This document shows positions 8,450 to 17,670 of a DNA stretch of 64,000 nt, one piece after another. Source of the stretch: an uncultured Marinobacter sp. (lineage in GTDB: Bacteria; Pseudomonadota; Gammaproteobacteria; Pseudomonadales; Oleiphilaceae). A program made the translations under genes and the position numbers. Numbering within the stretch: the stretch's first letter is position 1; each line of letters starts with the position of its first letter. The stretch lies in NCBI RefSeq assembly GCF_946886895.1, contig NZ_CAMPJO010000007.1, forward strand, positions 172,974 through 236,973, given 5' to 3'. The notes below the pieces were generated by a model, which was given only the letters and a program-made list of their open reading frames with translations, had not been told where the DNA came from and searched no databases.

Positions 8450-10834
8450 TTATTTCGATGCGCGGGCTTTGGCAACCATCCTGTCCGGGCGCAGCAGGAA
8501 CCGCGCAAGGGCAGGAAGCAGCCAGATGGCGCCAATCATGTTCCACAGGAACATGAAGAACAGCAGGAAGCCCATATCGGCCTGGAATTTAATGGGAGAG
8601 AAAATCCAGGTCACCACCCCAAGGCCAAGGGTCACACCGGTGAACACGACGGCCTTGCCGGTTGAGCGCAGGGTTTCATAGTACGCTTCCTGCAGGGTCT
8701 TGCCCTCCATCAGATACTTCTCCAGCTTGCTGTAGATATAGATGCCGTAATCCACACCAATGCCCACACCCAGGGCTATCACTGGCAGTGTTGCTACCTT
8801 GATACCAATACCGGAGACCGCCATGATCGCCTCGCACAGGATCGAGGTGAGACCCAGCGGCACAACGATACACAAGACCGCACGAATCGAGCGGAAGGTA
8901 ATCAGGCACAACAGACTCACCACGCCGTACACGAAAATCAGCATCATGTTCTTGGCGTTCGAGATGACCTCGTTGGTGGCCGCCTCAACACCAGCATTTC
9001 CCGCCGCCAGCAGGAAGGTGTGATCCTCGCTGTTGTTGTTGGCCGCGAACTCTTCGACGCGATCCACTACGGTTTGCAGGGTTTCGGCCTTGTGGTCTTC
9101 CAGGAACACCAGCACGGGCGTCAGGCTGCAGTCAGTATTGATCAGGCCCGAAGGTGCACTGCGAATGGAGGCATTGATAATGGTCTGGTTGCGGGAAATC
9201 TCGTACCACTTCCAGTTGCCTTCGTTCAGCGCCTTGGTGACAATTTTAGAGACATCGGCCAGCGACACCGAGGACTGAACGCCCGGGGTATTTTCCAGCT
9301 CCCACTGCAGGGCATCCATGGCCCGTAACACCTCGTACTGGGTGCACTGCTCCACCGGGGTTTCCACCATCACCACCAGCACATCGGCGCTGGTGGAGTA
9401 GTTGTCAATAATGAACGCGTTGTCGGTGTTGTACCGGGAGTCGGCACGCAGTTCTGGCGCGCCACGATCCAGGTCACCGACTTTCAGGTCCTGCTTGTAA
9501 TAGAGCCCCAGGCCCAAACCAATCACCGCAATCAGCAGGGAAATCGGCGCCACGCCCGGATGGGAGAAATAGGACATGAGCCGCCATTTCCGGTCCTGCT
9601 TTTCACCATGATTCTGAACGTGGTTAACACCGCCCTTGGTAATGCCGATGTACGACATGATCAGCGGGTGCAGAACCAGGTTGGTGATGATGACGATCGC
9701 AACACCCAGGCCGGCGGCAACCGCCAGATCCTTGATGACATCGATTTCGATGAACAGCAACGTCAGGAAGCCAAACGCATCGGAGACCAGCGCCAGCATG
9801 CCCGGAATGTACAGAGCCCGGAACGCAAGCCTCGCGGCGGTGACGGGATCAAAGCCCTTTGCCGCCTCCAGAGCCATGGCATTCACCACTTGTACCCCGT
9901 GGCTGATACCGATCGCAAACACCAGGAACGGGACCAGCACCGAGTATGGGTCCAGCCCGTAACCCAGCAGGCGCAGGGCGCCGAGCTGCCAGAACACGGC
10001 AATGATGGAGGAGAACACCGGCACCAGGGTCCCCGACAGACAGCGGGAATACCAGAACAACAGCAGTGTGGTCAGGACAATCGTTATACCGGCAAACCAG
10101 GCAATGGAACCAATGCCCGCAATCAGATCGCCGACTTTCTTCGCGAAACCCACGATATGGATCTCGACATTCGGGTTCTTCGCTTCGTATTTCTGGCGGA
10201 TCTTCTCTTCGAGCTGGCGCGAGAATTCGCCGTAATCCAGAGGTTGCCCCGTTTCCGGGTTTTTCTCATAGAGCGGTGCAAAAACGATGGTGGACTTGAA
10301 GTTATCCGCCACCAGGCGACCCACCTCACTGGAACGCAGCACGTTTTTCCGGAGCTGGTCCAGGCTGGCGTCCGAACCATCGTAGGAGTCGGGAATCACC
10401 GTGCCGCCCTGGAAGCCCTGCTCGGTCACTTCCACCCAGCGTACGTTGGAGGTCCAGAGGGATTGCAGGCCGGACCGGTCCACCCCATTCAGGTAGAACA
10501 CCTCATCGGTGATCTGCTTGAGGGTTTCCATGTACTCCTTGGTGAAGATATCGCCTTCTTCAACTTCCACCGCGATTCGCACGAAGTTGCCAAGGTTCTG
10601 GAGGTCGTCCCGGTTCTCCAGCATATTCACGATATACGGGTGTTCCAGCGGTATCATCCGCTCAAAACTGGCGTCAGGCTGGATCTTGATGGCGTTGTAG
10701 CCGAGAAACAGGGTCAGCAGAAAAAAGGCGACCAGGATAACGGCGCGGTTATTGAAAATCAGCCGCTCCAGGAAAGGTTCCGCCTTGGGCGTCGTCAGGT
10801 AGTGCTCGCCCTTGTCATGCTTCGGATTGGACAT
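8450..10834 (-). CDS. MMPL/RND-superfamily exporter
   Basis: A 794-residue membrane protein in the COG1033 (predicted RND exporter) style. One helix (about residues 30-50) is followed by a periplasmic loop to about 240, a block of five to six helices (about 245-420, including GISHGVQVVNAMALE), a second periplasmic loop, and a second helix block from about 630 containing LGVGIGVDYGIYIYSKLE. This duplicated layout is that of the MMPL/SSD family, which exports lipids or hydrophobic compounds. The ATG has GAGGGG upstream. It is last in a cluster with a Ycf48-like and a DUF1329 protein, suggesting a shared envelope-lipid role (inferred). Substrate unknown. Confidence 0.88.
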   Translation of the reverse strand: MSNPKHDKGEHYLTTPKAEPFLERLIFNNRAVILVAFFLLTLFLGYNAIKIQPDASFERMIPLEHPYIVNMLENRDDLQNLGNFVRIAVEVEEGDIFTKEYMETLKQITDEVFYLNGVDRSGLQSLWTSNVRWVEVTEQGFQGGTVIPDSYDGSDASLDQLRKNVLRSSEVGRLVADNFKSTIVFAPLYEKNPETGQPLDYGEFSRQLEEKIRQKYEAKNPNVEIHIVGFAKKVGDLIAGIGSIAWFAGITIVLTTLLLFWYSRCLSGTLVPVFSSIIAVFWQLGALRLLGYGLDPYSVLVPFLVFAIGISHGVQVVNAMALEAAKGFDPVTAARLAFRALYIPGMLALVSDAFGFLTLLFIEIDVIKDLAVAAGLGVAIVIITNLVLHPLIMSYIGITKGGVNHVQNHGEKQDRKWRLMSYFSHPGVAPISLLIAVIGLGLGLYYKQDLKVGDLDRGAPELRADSRYNTDNAFIIDNYSTSADVLVVMVETPVEQCTQYEVLRAMDALQWELENTPGVQSSVSLADVSKIVTKALNEGNWKWYEISRNQTIINASIRSAPSGLINTDCSLTPVLVFLEDHKAETLQTVVDRVEEFAANNNSEDHTFLLAAGNAGVEAATNEVISNAKNMMLIFVYGVVSLLCLITFRSIRAVLCIVVPLGLTSILCEAIMAVSGIGIKVATLPVIALGVGIGVDYGIYIYSKLEKYLMEGKTLQEAYYETLRSTGKAVVFTGVTLGLGVVTWIFSPIKFQADMGFLLFFMFLWNMIGAIWLLPALARFLLRPDRMVAKARASK

Positions 10835-10880
10835 TCAAAAGCCCCTCTATTTTCTGTTCGGTTGGTGCCACATCAGGGCG

Positions 10881-12029
10881 TTATTGAAGGTTCTTTCCGC
10901 GGGCGTCCGTTATTGTCGCGCCGCCCTCACCCACGATGAGAAGCCCGGTGCCGGAGACCGGGACCACGCTCATGACACCTTCGCGATCATCCCGGAAATA
11001 GTCCCGGAATGACTCGGCGCCATTGCCGCTCGTCAACACCACGCCGCCATTACCGACCAGAATGATGCGACCATCCTCGGCCACGACACCGTCGTTGAGG
11101 GTAGCGTCCGCGGTGCTTGGCACCACCCGCCAGCTCTTGCCCAGGTCGGTCGAAAACAGCATGTTGCCGCGCAGGCCAAAAGCCAGGATTTCATTCATTT
11201 GCCCGGTTCCGATCACCCCGAACAGGGAGCCTTCATAGGGGCTTTCACGGCGTTCCCAGGTTTGCCCCCCGTCGACCGACACGTGGATCTGACCGGCCTC
11301 ACCGACGATGACCAGGGCACCGCCGGTTATCTGGGTAATGCCGTTAAGGTGAAAGTTGGTCGGGTTGTCAATTTGGGGAGACCAGTCCTGCCATGTCTGC
11401 CCGCCATCCGTGGTGCGCAGGATCATGCCGTAGGCACCCACGACAAAACCGTGACTGTCGTTCTCGAACCAGACGTCCAGCAACGGATTCACAGGGCCGA
11501 TATCAAGGTCGGACTGCATGATCTCGAGTGCAAACTCCAGATCACCGAGCGCCCACTCCAGATCGCCCTGTTCCGCTTCCGGAGCCGTCTCAATACGCTC
11601 TTCCAGTGCAGCGATCCGATCTTCCCTGGTGGCGATGGCAAGCTCGAGAGCGTCAACACCGGTCAACTGAAGGCTCCAGGTTTCACCGGCATCCGTGGAG
11701 TGCAGAACCACGCCACTGTGGCCCACCGCCCAACCTTCGGTCTCGGAGCCGAAATCCACACCGGTCAGGGTAACGGAGACGGGCACCGTGCTCTGGGCCC
11801 AGGTTTTGCCTTCATCATCGGAGTAGATGATATGACCACGCTCACCCACTGCCACGATGCGATCGCCTGTCTGCGTGACATCGTTAAGCAGCCTTTCCGG
11901 AGCCAGATCGGTGGGCCGGGCCGGGGTTTCGATGACATCTGCAAGCGCAAACGCCGACGGCGCTGACCATACCATGGAAAGCCCGAGGCAAACCGCTCCC
12001 AACGTCTTGCACATCAACCTTTTAGCCAT
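10881..12029 (-). CDS. Ycf48/BNR-repeat periplasmic protein
   Basis: A 382-residue exported protein with an N-terminal signal peptide (MAKRLMCKTLGAVCLGLSMV...). It has repeated motifs of the sialidase/BNR type, such as SDDEGKTWAQS, STDAGETWSLQ, TTDGGQTWQDW, SVDGGQTWERR and STDLGKSWRVV, which predict a seven-bladed propeller like plant and cyanobacterial Ycf48. Unlike plain propellers it has an acidic helical insertion at about residues 130-180 (REDRIAALEERIETAPEAEQ). The gene lies 46 bases upstream of the MMPL gene and probably in the same transcript, so it may be an accessory or assembly factor for the exporter. That role is inference. Confidence 0.85.
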   Translation of the reverse strand: MAKRLMCKTLGAVCLGLSMVWSAPSAFALADVIETPARPTDLAPERLLNDVTQTGDRIVAVGERGHIIYSDDEGKTWAQSTVPVSVTLTGVDFGSETEGWAVGHSGVVLHSTDAGETWSLQLTGVDALELAIATREDRIAALEERIETAPEAEQGDLEWALGDLEFALEIMQSDLDIGPVNPLLDVWFENDSHGFVVGAYGMILRTTDGGQTWQDWSPQIDNPTNFHLNGITQITGGALVIVGEAGQIHVSVDGGQTWERRESPYEGSLFGVIGTGQMNEILAFGLRGNMLFSTDLGKSWRVVPSTADATLNDGVVAEDGRIILVGNGGVVLTSGNGAESFRDYFRDDREGVMSVVPVSGTGLLIVGEGGATITDARGKNLQ

Positions 12030-12097
12030 TCAATTGCCTACTCATGTTGTTTTGAACTGTGTATCTCTGACCGGTATCACCGGCGCTAATTGTGAAC

Positions 12098-12125
12098 ATA
12101 CCGGCAACCTTCCGGAGGCCGGTAT
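12098..12125. repeat. 8-bp inverted repeat between the DUF1329 and Ycf48-like genes
   Basis: ATACCGGC (12098-12105) and GCCGGTAT (12118-12125) around a 12-base spacer, in the 147-base gap between the two genes. No T-tract follows on either strand, so it is probably an mRNA structure or protein-binding site, not a terminator. Confidence 0.4.
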
Positions 12126-12176
12126 ATCGGATCGCCACGTCCATCAGGCGGGGGATCGATCCCTGCGCCGCCGGTT

Positions 12177-13565
12177 TTAGCGGACACTCCTGCGGCGCAG
12201 TGACGCCGGCGAAAAATAACGCGTGTTCGGAACGTCGTTCGTGAACACACGGGTATTCGGCTCTTCCGTATCCAGGCCGAGAACGTGATAACGGCGGGCC
12301 TGAAGGTCATGATAGACGTCCAGCACCGTCCACACACCCGGAAGTTCATAATAATTCTTCGGCAGACCCATGGAGACACGCCAGAGTTCGCCGCGGCCGT
12401 CATACTGGTCGAGCAATACCGTGTTCCAGCTGTCCTCGTCCACATAGAACCGGCGCTTGGCATAAATATGCCGCTCGCCTTCTTTCAGCGTCGCCTCAAC
12501 CACATGAACCCGGTGCAGCTCCCAGCGGGTCAGATCGGGATTGATGTGGGCGATGCCCAGAATTTCGGAATACGGTGTTCCCTTCTCGCCAATCCGGTAG
12601 TTGTTGTAGGGCATGTATATTTCCCTCATGCCCTCATACGTCCAGTTGTAGCGATCCAGCGCACCGTTGAAAATGTCGGTGTCGTCGGCGGTACGCAGGT
12701 TGTCCGATGCCGCGATCGGCGAATCGTAACCCAGGTTGGGTGCCCGGCGAACCCGGCGCTGGCCGGCATTATAGCCCCAGCCATTACGCGGATTGATGAT
12801 CTGGTTCAGGGTTTCATGGATCAGAATGGCGCCGCCGGCCAGCCGGGGTGGCGACTGGGTAAACGAAAGGTAGTAGAAGATCACGTTATCGAGTTCTTCT
12901 TCACTGCCTTCGGGGTTGTAATAATTGAAGAACGCCTCCTGCTGGGAGGTGACCAGCGAGTAGTCGCCGTCAGTCTGCACCGCCACTTCGCTGGAGCGAC
13001 GGGTGACGGAGACACCGCGCCAGCGTGTCAGGTGGTTCCAGATCGCCTGCCAGGCCTTCTGCTCATTGTTACCGTGCAGGATCGGGAACGGATACCCGCC
13101 AAACGCGCCATCGATACCGGCGCCCTCACCCACGATTTCGGCACTGACCGCATTTTCCCGGGTATTCTCTGCCACCCAATCAGGAACCGCATGGGTCCGG
13201 CGGGTCTTGTAAACGGGCACACGAAAGGTGGTGGGATAAGTCTCGAGCAACGCCTTCACGCCGTCGGTCAGAAACTCGCTGTACTGATCCATATTGGACG
13301 CGGAAATGGTGAACAGCACCTCGTCGTCCGGGAATGGATTGATGTGGTGCTGGCCACTGCCTTCATAACCGGGGGGCGGTTCGGTCAGGCCGCCGGTCCA
13401 GGCGGGGATCGTGCCGGCGTCGTTGCCGGCCTTTATCGACCCGAAGGGTGTCAGGTCTTTGCCAAGACGCGAGGCCTCGCTGGCCGACACAGCCGCCCAG
13501 GCCGGAGAAGATGCCACGGAGAGGGCCAGCAGGCCGCCCAGAATCGCACTCTTGTTGTATATCAT
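12177..13565 (-). CDS. DUF1329 outer-membrane-associated protein
   Basis: A 462-residue exported protein with a signal peptide (MIYNKSAILGGLLALSVASS, cleaved near AWA-AVS). The mature start SRLGKDLTPFGSIKAGNDAG is characteristic of DUF1329 proteins, which have a LolA/LolB-like fold. Other conserved parts include NYRIGEKGTPYSEILGIAHI and the C-terminal segment with RRFYVDEDSWNTVLLDQYDG. Such proteins are commonly encoded beside DUF1302, Ycf48-like and MMPL genes in proteobacteria; here the DUF1302 partner is missing from the neighbourhood. A role in moving lipids or hydrophobic molecules between membranes is inferred from fold and context. Confidence 0.88.
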   Translation of the reverse strand: MIYNKSAILGGLLALSVASSPAWAAVSASEASRLGKDLTPFGSIKAGNDAGTIPAWTGGLTEPPPGYEGSGQHHINPFPDDEVLFTISASNMDQYSEFLTDGVKALLETYPTTFRVPVYKTRRTHAVPDWVAENTRENAVSAEIVGEGAGIDGAFGGYPFPILHGNNEQKAWQAIWNHLTRWRGVSVTRRSSEVAVQTDGDYSLVTSQQEAFFNYYNPEGSEEELDNVIFYYLSFTQSPPRLAGGAILIHETLNQIINPRNGWGYNAGQRRVRRAPNLGYDSPIAASDNLRTADDTDIFNGALDRYNWTYEGMREIYMPYNNYRIGEKGTPYSEILGIAHINPDLTRWELHRVHVVEATLKEGERHIYAKRRFYVDEDSWNTVLLDQYDGRGELWRVSMGLPKNYYELPGVWTVLDVYHDLQARRYHVLGLDTEEPNTRVFTNDVPNTRYFSPASLRRRSVR

Positions 13566-13742
13566 TGTGTAACCCTAAATCTGTCTGGAAGCCTCTGGAG
13601 AGGCTCTTATTGTCGCCCGATGAGATTTCAGGCTTTCCGACAGATTAGCGGATTGGGCAAGGTTGTCTATCGACCGAAAGTGCGATTTTGTATCCGGCTG
13701 TCATCCCCCGTAACAATGGCAGCCGGCGTCCAGGAGGCGTCC

Positions 13743-16385
13743 TCAGTCCGCCAGGCTCTTGTGCACAACCTCGTAGACATCCCGGGATAATCCCGGTTTG
13801 TCACGAATTCGCTCCAGTGCCGCCTTCATCAGGGCACGATACGCCGGCGCAAATTTTTTCCAGCGGGTCAGCGGCGTCACCAGCCGGGCGGCGATCTGGG
13901 GATTACTGTCGTCCAGGCGGCAGACCTGCTCCGCCAGGAACTCGTAGCCGGAACCGTCCGGATCGTGGAACGCGGCCAGGTTCTGCCCTGCAAACACGCC
14001 CACCACCGAACGCACCTTGTTGGGGTTTTTCCAGTCAAAGGCCGGGTGCCCGAGCAGGGCCCGGATCTGGGACAATGAGCCGGCCTGCTGGCTGGCAGCC
14101 TGAACGGAGAACCACTGTTCAACCACCTGCGGATCGTTCTGGAACCGTTGGTAGAATGCCGCCAGTGTCTGGTTGCGGTCACCGTCGTAGTCAGAATTGA
14201 CCAGCGCTCGCAGCGCTCCCAGCCGATCCGTCATGTTGTCGGCTTCGCTGAACTGCCGGGCCGCGAGCGCCCGGGCCTCTTCGTCGTTGATCATCAGCAA
14301 CCACGACAGGGCGGTGTTGAGCAGGCTCCGGCGGGCAATGGCCTCCGGCGTCACCACATAGTCACCGCTGGACAGGTTGCTCTGGTAACAGGCCATTAAC
14401 TCATCACGCAGGGATAGCGCCAGATGGCGAAGCACCCGCTCCCGCGCCTGGTGAATGGCGGGCACATCAGCATCCTCTGAGAGCTCAATCAAATAGGCCT
14501 CGGAGGGCAGCTGCAACATTTTGGCGACCAGCGCCTGGTCCAGTTCCGGATCGGAAATAAGCTGCCGGTACGCCGTCACCAGCCTTGGTTCGATGGTGGC
14601 GTTCTCCGGCGCCCCCACCAGCGACAGGATCACGTCCACCGCCAGCCTCTGCCCGGCATCCCAGCGGTTGAAGCCATCGGGGTCGTGGCTCATCAGGAAC
14701 AGCAACTGCTCCCGGGACCACGGATACTCGACCCTGACCGGCGCCGAAAAGTGCCGCAGCAAGGAAGGGACGGGTTTCTCCCGCACACCGTGGAATTCAA
14801 AGTGATGAACCTCGTCTGTCAATTCCAGGACCCGCTCCCCGGGGGCATTTTTCTCGCCAGCCGCCAACGGCAGGGGCAACGGTTCACCATCACCCCCGAG
14901 CAGGCCCAGCGCAAACGGGATGTGCTGCGGTTTTTTCCGGCTCTGGCCGGGCGTATCGGGAATGCGTTGCTCAACGCTCAGGCGATAGACACCCCGCGCC
15001 TCATCGAAGTCATCAGACACCGTCAACACTGGCGTACCCGCCTGCTCATACCAGAGCCGGAACTGCCCAAGATCACGACCGGAGGCATCTTCCATGGCCT
15101 TGACGAAATCGTCGGTGGTGACCGCCTGACCATCATGGCGCTCGAAATACAGGTCGCTGCCCTTACGGAACAGGTCCGGACCCAGCAGGGTGTGGATCAT
15201 CCGCACCACTTCCGCCCCTTTCTCATAAATCGTCAGGGTGTAGAAGTTGGAGATCTCCATGTAAGACGCCGGGCGCACCGGGTGTGCCATGGGGCCGCCA
15301 TCCTCGGCAAACTGCGCCGTGCGCAACAGCGTGACATCCTCAATACGCTTGACCGTGGGCGACCCCATGTCTGAGGAAAACTGAGAGTCACGAAAGACCG
15401 TGAAACCCTCTTTCAGGCTCAGCTGGAACCAGTCACGACAGGTGACCCGATTGCCGGACCAGTTGTGGAAATACTCATGGGCGACGATTGCCTCGATGCG
15501 CTGGAACGCCAGGTCGGTGGCGGTATCCTGGCTGGCGAGCACGCATGAGGAGTTGAAGATATTGAGGCCCTTGTTCTCCATGGCGCCCATGTTGAAGTCA
15601 TCCACCGCAACGATCATGAAGATGTCGAGATCGTACTCCCGGCCGTAGACTTCCTCATCCCAGCGCATGGAGCGCTTGAGCGAGTCCATGGCGTGGTCGC
15701 ATTTCTCGGCGTTCCGCGGCTCCACGTACATGCGCAGGTCGATGTCGCGCCCGGACATCGTCGTGAAACGGTCGCGCTTTTCGACCAGATCACCGGCCAC
15801 CAGCGCAAACAGGTAGCAGGGCTTGGGGAATGGATCCTCCCAGGTCACGAAATGGCGGCCACCGTCAAGTTCGCCACGGTCGACATCGTTGCCGTTCGAC
15901 AACAGCACCGGATAGGCCTGCCGGCTGGCCTCGATGCGAGTGCGGAAGCGTGCCATCACATCCGGACGGTCCGGGAAATAGGTGATACAGCGAAAACCCT
16001 CTGCCTCGCACTGGGTACAGAACATACCCGACGATTTGTACAGTCCTTCCAGGCGGGTGTTGTTCTGGGGCTCGATCCAGGTCACCACGGTCAGTTCGAA
16101 TTGCCCGGGAACCGAATGGACAACCAGTTGGTCACCGCGGTCCTCGTAGGCATCGGGAGCCAGGTTCTTGCCGTCCAGCGCCACCGACTCGAGCCGGAGG
16201 CTGTCCCCGTCCAGTTCCAGCGGTGCGCCGGGCTCGGTCGCCGCCGGATTACGGCGCAGGCTGAGTGTACTGTGAACCCGGGCGCCCTCCTCAAAGAGCT
16301 CGAACCGGAGGTCAACGGTATCGACCAGGTACGCTGGCACCCTGTAGTCGCTCAGATAGATGGTTTGGGGCTGATTGGTACGCAT
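13743..16385 (-). CDS. pepN: Aminopeptidase N (M1 family)
   Basis: An 880-residue cytoplasmic metallopeptidase (E. coli PepN is 870). The exopeptidase motif GAMENKGLNIFN is near residue 265. The zinc site HEYFHNW starts at H303 (H303, E304, H307), with the third ligand in LSLKEG about 19 residues later. The N-terminal beta domain begins RTNQPQTIYLSDYRVPAYLV and the long C-terminal helical domain ends DVYEVVHKSLAD. It removes N-terminal residues from peptides during protein turnover. GGAG sits 7 bases before the ATG. It appears to be its own transcript or follows the DUF2797 gene by 78 bases. Confidence 0.97.
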   Translation of the reverse strand: MRTNQPQTIYLSDYRVPAYLVDTVDLRFELFEEGARVHSTLSLRRNPAATEPGAPLELDGDSLRLESVALDGKNLAPDAYEDRGDQLVVHSVPGQFELTVVTWIEPQNNTRLEGLYKSSGMFCTQCEAEGFRCITYFPDRPDVMARFRTRIEASRQAYPVLLSNGNDVDRGELDGGRHFVTWEDPFPKPCYLFALVAGDLVEKRDRFTTMSGRDIDLRMYVEPRNAEKCDHAMDSLKRSMRWDEEVYGREYDLDIFMIVAVDDFNMGAMENKGLNIFNSSCVLASQDTATDLAFQRIEAIVAHEYFHNWSGNRVTCRDWFQLSLKEGFTVFRDSQFSSDMGSPTVKRIEDVTLLRTAQFAEDGGPMAHPVRPASYMEISNFYTLTIYEKGAEVVRMIHTLLGPDLFRKGSDLYFERHDGQAVTTDDFVKAMEDASGRDLGQFRLWYEQAGTPVLTVSDDFDEARGVYRLSVEQRIPDTPGQSRKKPQHIPFALGLLGGDGEPLPLPLAAGEKNAPGERVLELTDEVHHFEFHGVREKPVPSLLRHFSAPVRVEYPWSREQLLFLMSHDPDGFNRWDAGQRLAVDVILSLVGAPENATIEPRLVTAYRQLISDPELDQALVAKMLQLPSEAYLIELSEDADVPAIHQARERVLRHLALSLRDELMACYQSNLSSGDYVVTPEAIARRSLLNTALSWLLMINDEEARALAARQFSEADNMTDRLGALRALVNSDYDGDRNQTLAAFYQRFQNDPQVVEQWFSVQAASQQAGSLSQIRALLGHPAFDWKNPNKVRSVVGVFAGQNLAAFHDPDGSGYEFLAEQVCRLDDSNPQIAARLVTPLTRWKKFAPAYRALMKAALERIRDKPGLSRDVYEVVHKSLAD

Positions 16386-16463
16386 TGGTTTCTCCAGGTC
16401 TCGCTGCCGGCAAGCCGCGACGCGGACTTGCGGACGTAATCGGATCAGCCGGGTTCCGGGAGT

Positions 16464-17303
16464 TTATTCCCCGGATACCCGGAAACGAACTTCGTAACCG
16501 GTGAATTTCCGGATGTTGATCACCCCGGTGTCCAGTATCAGGTACTGCCCCTTGATGCCCTCAAGCACCCCTTCCACCGCCGGTGTTTTGTCCAGATTAT
16601 GGGTTTTCACTTTCTCTGGCCAGGTATCAACCGGGTAACTGAGCCCCAGGCCAGCTTCGTCCACGGCCTGAATGGCCTCGGCGCCATGGGCTTCACGAAG
16701 CGCTTGCAGGTCTTCGGAAATCAGGCCCAGCAACCGGTCGCGTTCCTGTTTCAGGTCCAGTGCTGGCACATCGCCTTTCAGCATGGTCCGCCAGTTGGTG
16801 CGGTCGGCCACATGGGCCTTGCAGGCCACTTCCACCAACCCGGACAAATAGCGGGTGGCGACTCTGAGGATGGGTATGGCATCCACCGCGCCCTGGTCGA
16901 TCCAGCGTGTCGGCACCTGCGAAGCGCGGGTAATCCCCACTTTCAGGCCCGACGAGTTGGCCAGATACACCACGTGCTCCACCATGCAATGGGTCTCACC
17001 CCACTCCGGCTCCCGGCAGGTTCCCAGATGGTAGTGACATTTTTCCGGGCTCATGATGCAGCTGTCACAGGCTGCCAGTTTCCGGAAACAGGGAAAACAA
17101 AAACCCTGGTTAAAGCTCTTATTGGTTTTGCGGTCGCAATGAATGCAGCGGATAACGCCATCGAAATCAAAGCGCAGGGACTTGCCGAGCAGATCATTGA
17201 GAGGCAGCCGGGTATCGCCCACGGCCAGCGTGTAGGCCACCGGCTCGCCAGCTTCCACCGGCATCTTGCGAAGCCGGCCACTGACATCGATCAATGCGCT
17301 CAA
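16464..17303 (-). CDS. DUF2797 zinc-ribbon-like protein of unknown function
   Basis: A 279-residue protein of the DUF2797 family. It starts with TTG overlapping the yeaC stop (TTGA), with GAGG 7 bases upstream. Residues 53-106 hold nine cysteines (C53, C56, C69, C72, C79, C82, C89, C96, C106), enough for two metal sites. The cluster is followed by VVYLANSSGLKVGITRASQV, which resembles the GIY-YIG core pattern of a tyrosine strand and a KVGIT strand. Nucleic-acid binding or cleavage is possible but unproven. It is translationally coupled to yeaC, and the pair lies downstream of a Fur box. No characterised function is known to me. Confidence 0.82.
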   Translation of the reverse strand: MSALIDVSGRLRKMPVEAGEPVAYTLAVGDTRLPLNDLLGKSLRFDFDGVIRCIHCDRKTNKSFNQGFCFPCFRKLAACDSCIMSPEKCHYHLGTCREPEWGETHCMVEHVVYLANSSGLKVGITRASQVPTRWIDQGAVDAIPILRVATRYLSGLVEVACKAHVADRTNWRTMLKGDVPALDLKQERDRLLGLISEDLQALREAHGAEAIQAVDEAGLGLSYPVDTWPEKVKTHNLDKTPAVEGVLEGIKGQYLILDTGVINIRKFTGYEVRFRVSGE

Positions 17304-17590
17304 GACTTGACCTCAACAAACTGATCCGGGTTGGCCGGCGCGTTTCCGGCAGTCCGGAACACCGACGGATCACAGGCCGTACCCGCCTTGCTGCCCCGGT
17401 CCAGATAACCGACCCGCTCGTGTTCAGGGATATCGTGCCGGTTTTCATAGAAAATGACCGCTTCCAGGCAAATTTCCCGCTGCTCCGGTGTCAGTTTCCG
17501 ACCGTCTGGCCATTTGCCAAGCTCGATGCCCTGGCGAAGGCTCCGGTAGACCTGGGGATCAAGTCGTTCAATCAATTCTTCGTAGGTCAT
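17300..17590 (-). CDS. yeaC: YeaC-like DUF1315 protein
   Basis: A 96-residue soluble protein starting MTYEELIERLDPQVYRSLRQ, typical of the DUF1315/YeaC family, with KLTPEQREICLEAVIFYENR in the middle. The start has a full AGGAGG site. Function is unknown. It overlaps the DUF2797 gene by four bases, so the two are likely co-translated. A Fur box lies 60 bases upstream of its start, between it and a divergent RNA promoter, so iron regulation of this operon is possible but not established. Confidence 0.85.
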   Translation of the reverse strand: MTYEELIERLDPQVYRSLRQGIELGKWPDGRKLTPEQREICLEAVIFYENRHDIPEHERVGYLDRGSKAGTACDPSVFRTAGNAPANPDQFVEVKS

Positions 17591-17634
17591 CCCAGCCTCC
17601 TGAAAAAACGTTCATAAAAAAGTGCCGATATTGT

Positions 17635-17664
17635 TTGACAGATAAAAACGATAATGATTATCAT
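17635..17664 (+). promoter_or_regulatory. Sigma-70-like promoter of the candidate sRNA
   Basis: Perfect -35 TTGACA (17635-17640), 18-base spacer, -10 TATCAT (17659-17664, 5 of 6 to consensus). The predicted start is near 17671. No plus-strand protein gene follows; the only downstream elements are a hairpin and a terminator. The -10 is covered by the Fur box. Confidence 0.75.
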
Positions 17665-17668
17665 TAAC
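17650..17668. promoter_or_regulatory. Fur box
   Basis: GATAATGATTATCATTAAC matches the 19-bp consensus GATAATGATAATCATTATC at 17 of 19 positions. It overlaps the spacer and -10 of the plus-strand promoter, so Fe-Fur should block transcription when iron is replete. It also lies 60 bases upstream of the minus-strand yeaC start. Confidence 0.85.
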
Positions 17669-17670
17669 TC

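Noticed and set aside
9560..10939. 459-codon plus-strand ORF over the MMPL gene
   Set aside because: Antisense shadow of the exporter.
13694..13726. CCGGCTG/CAGCCGG repeat after pepN
   Set aside because: 7-bp stem, 19-base loop and no T-tract on either strand.
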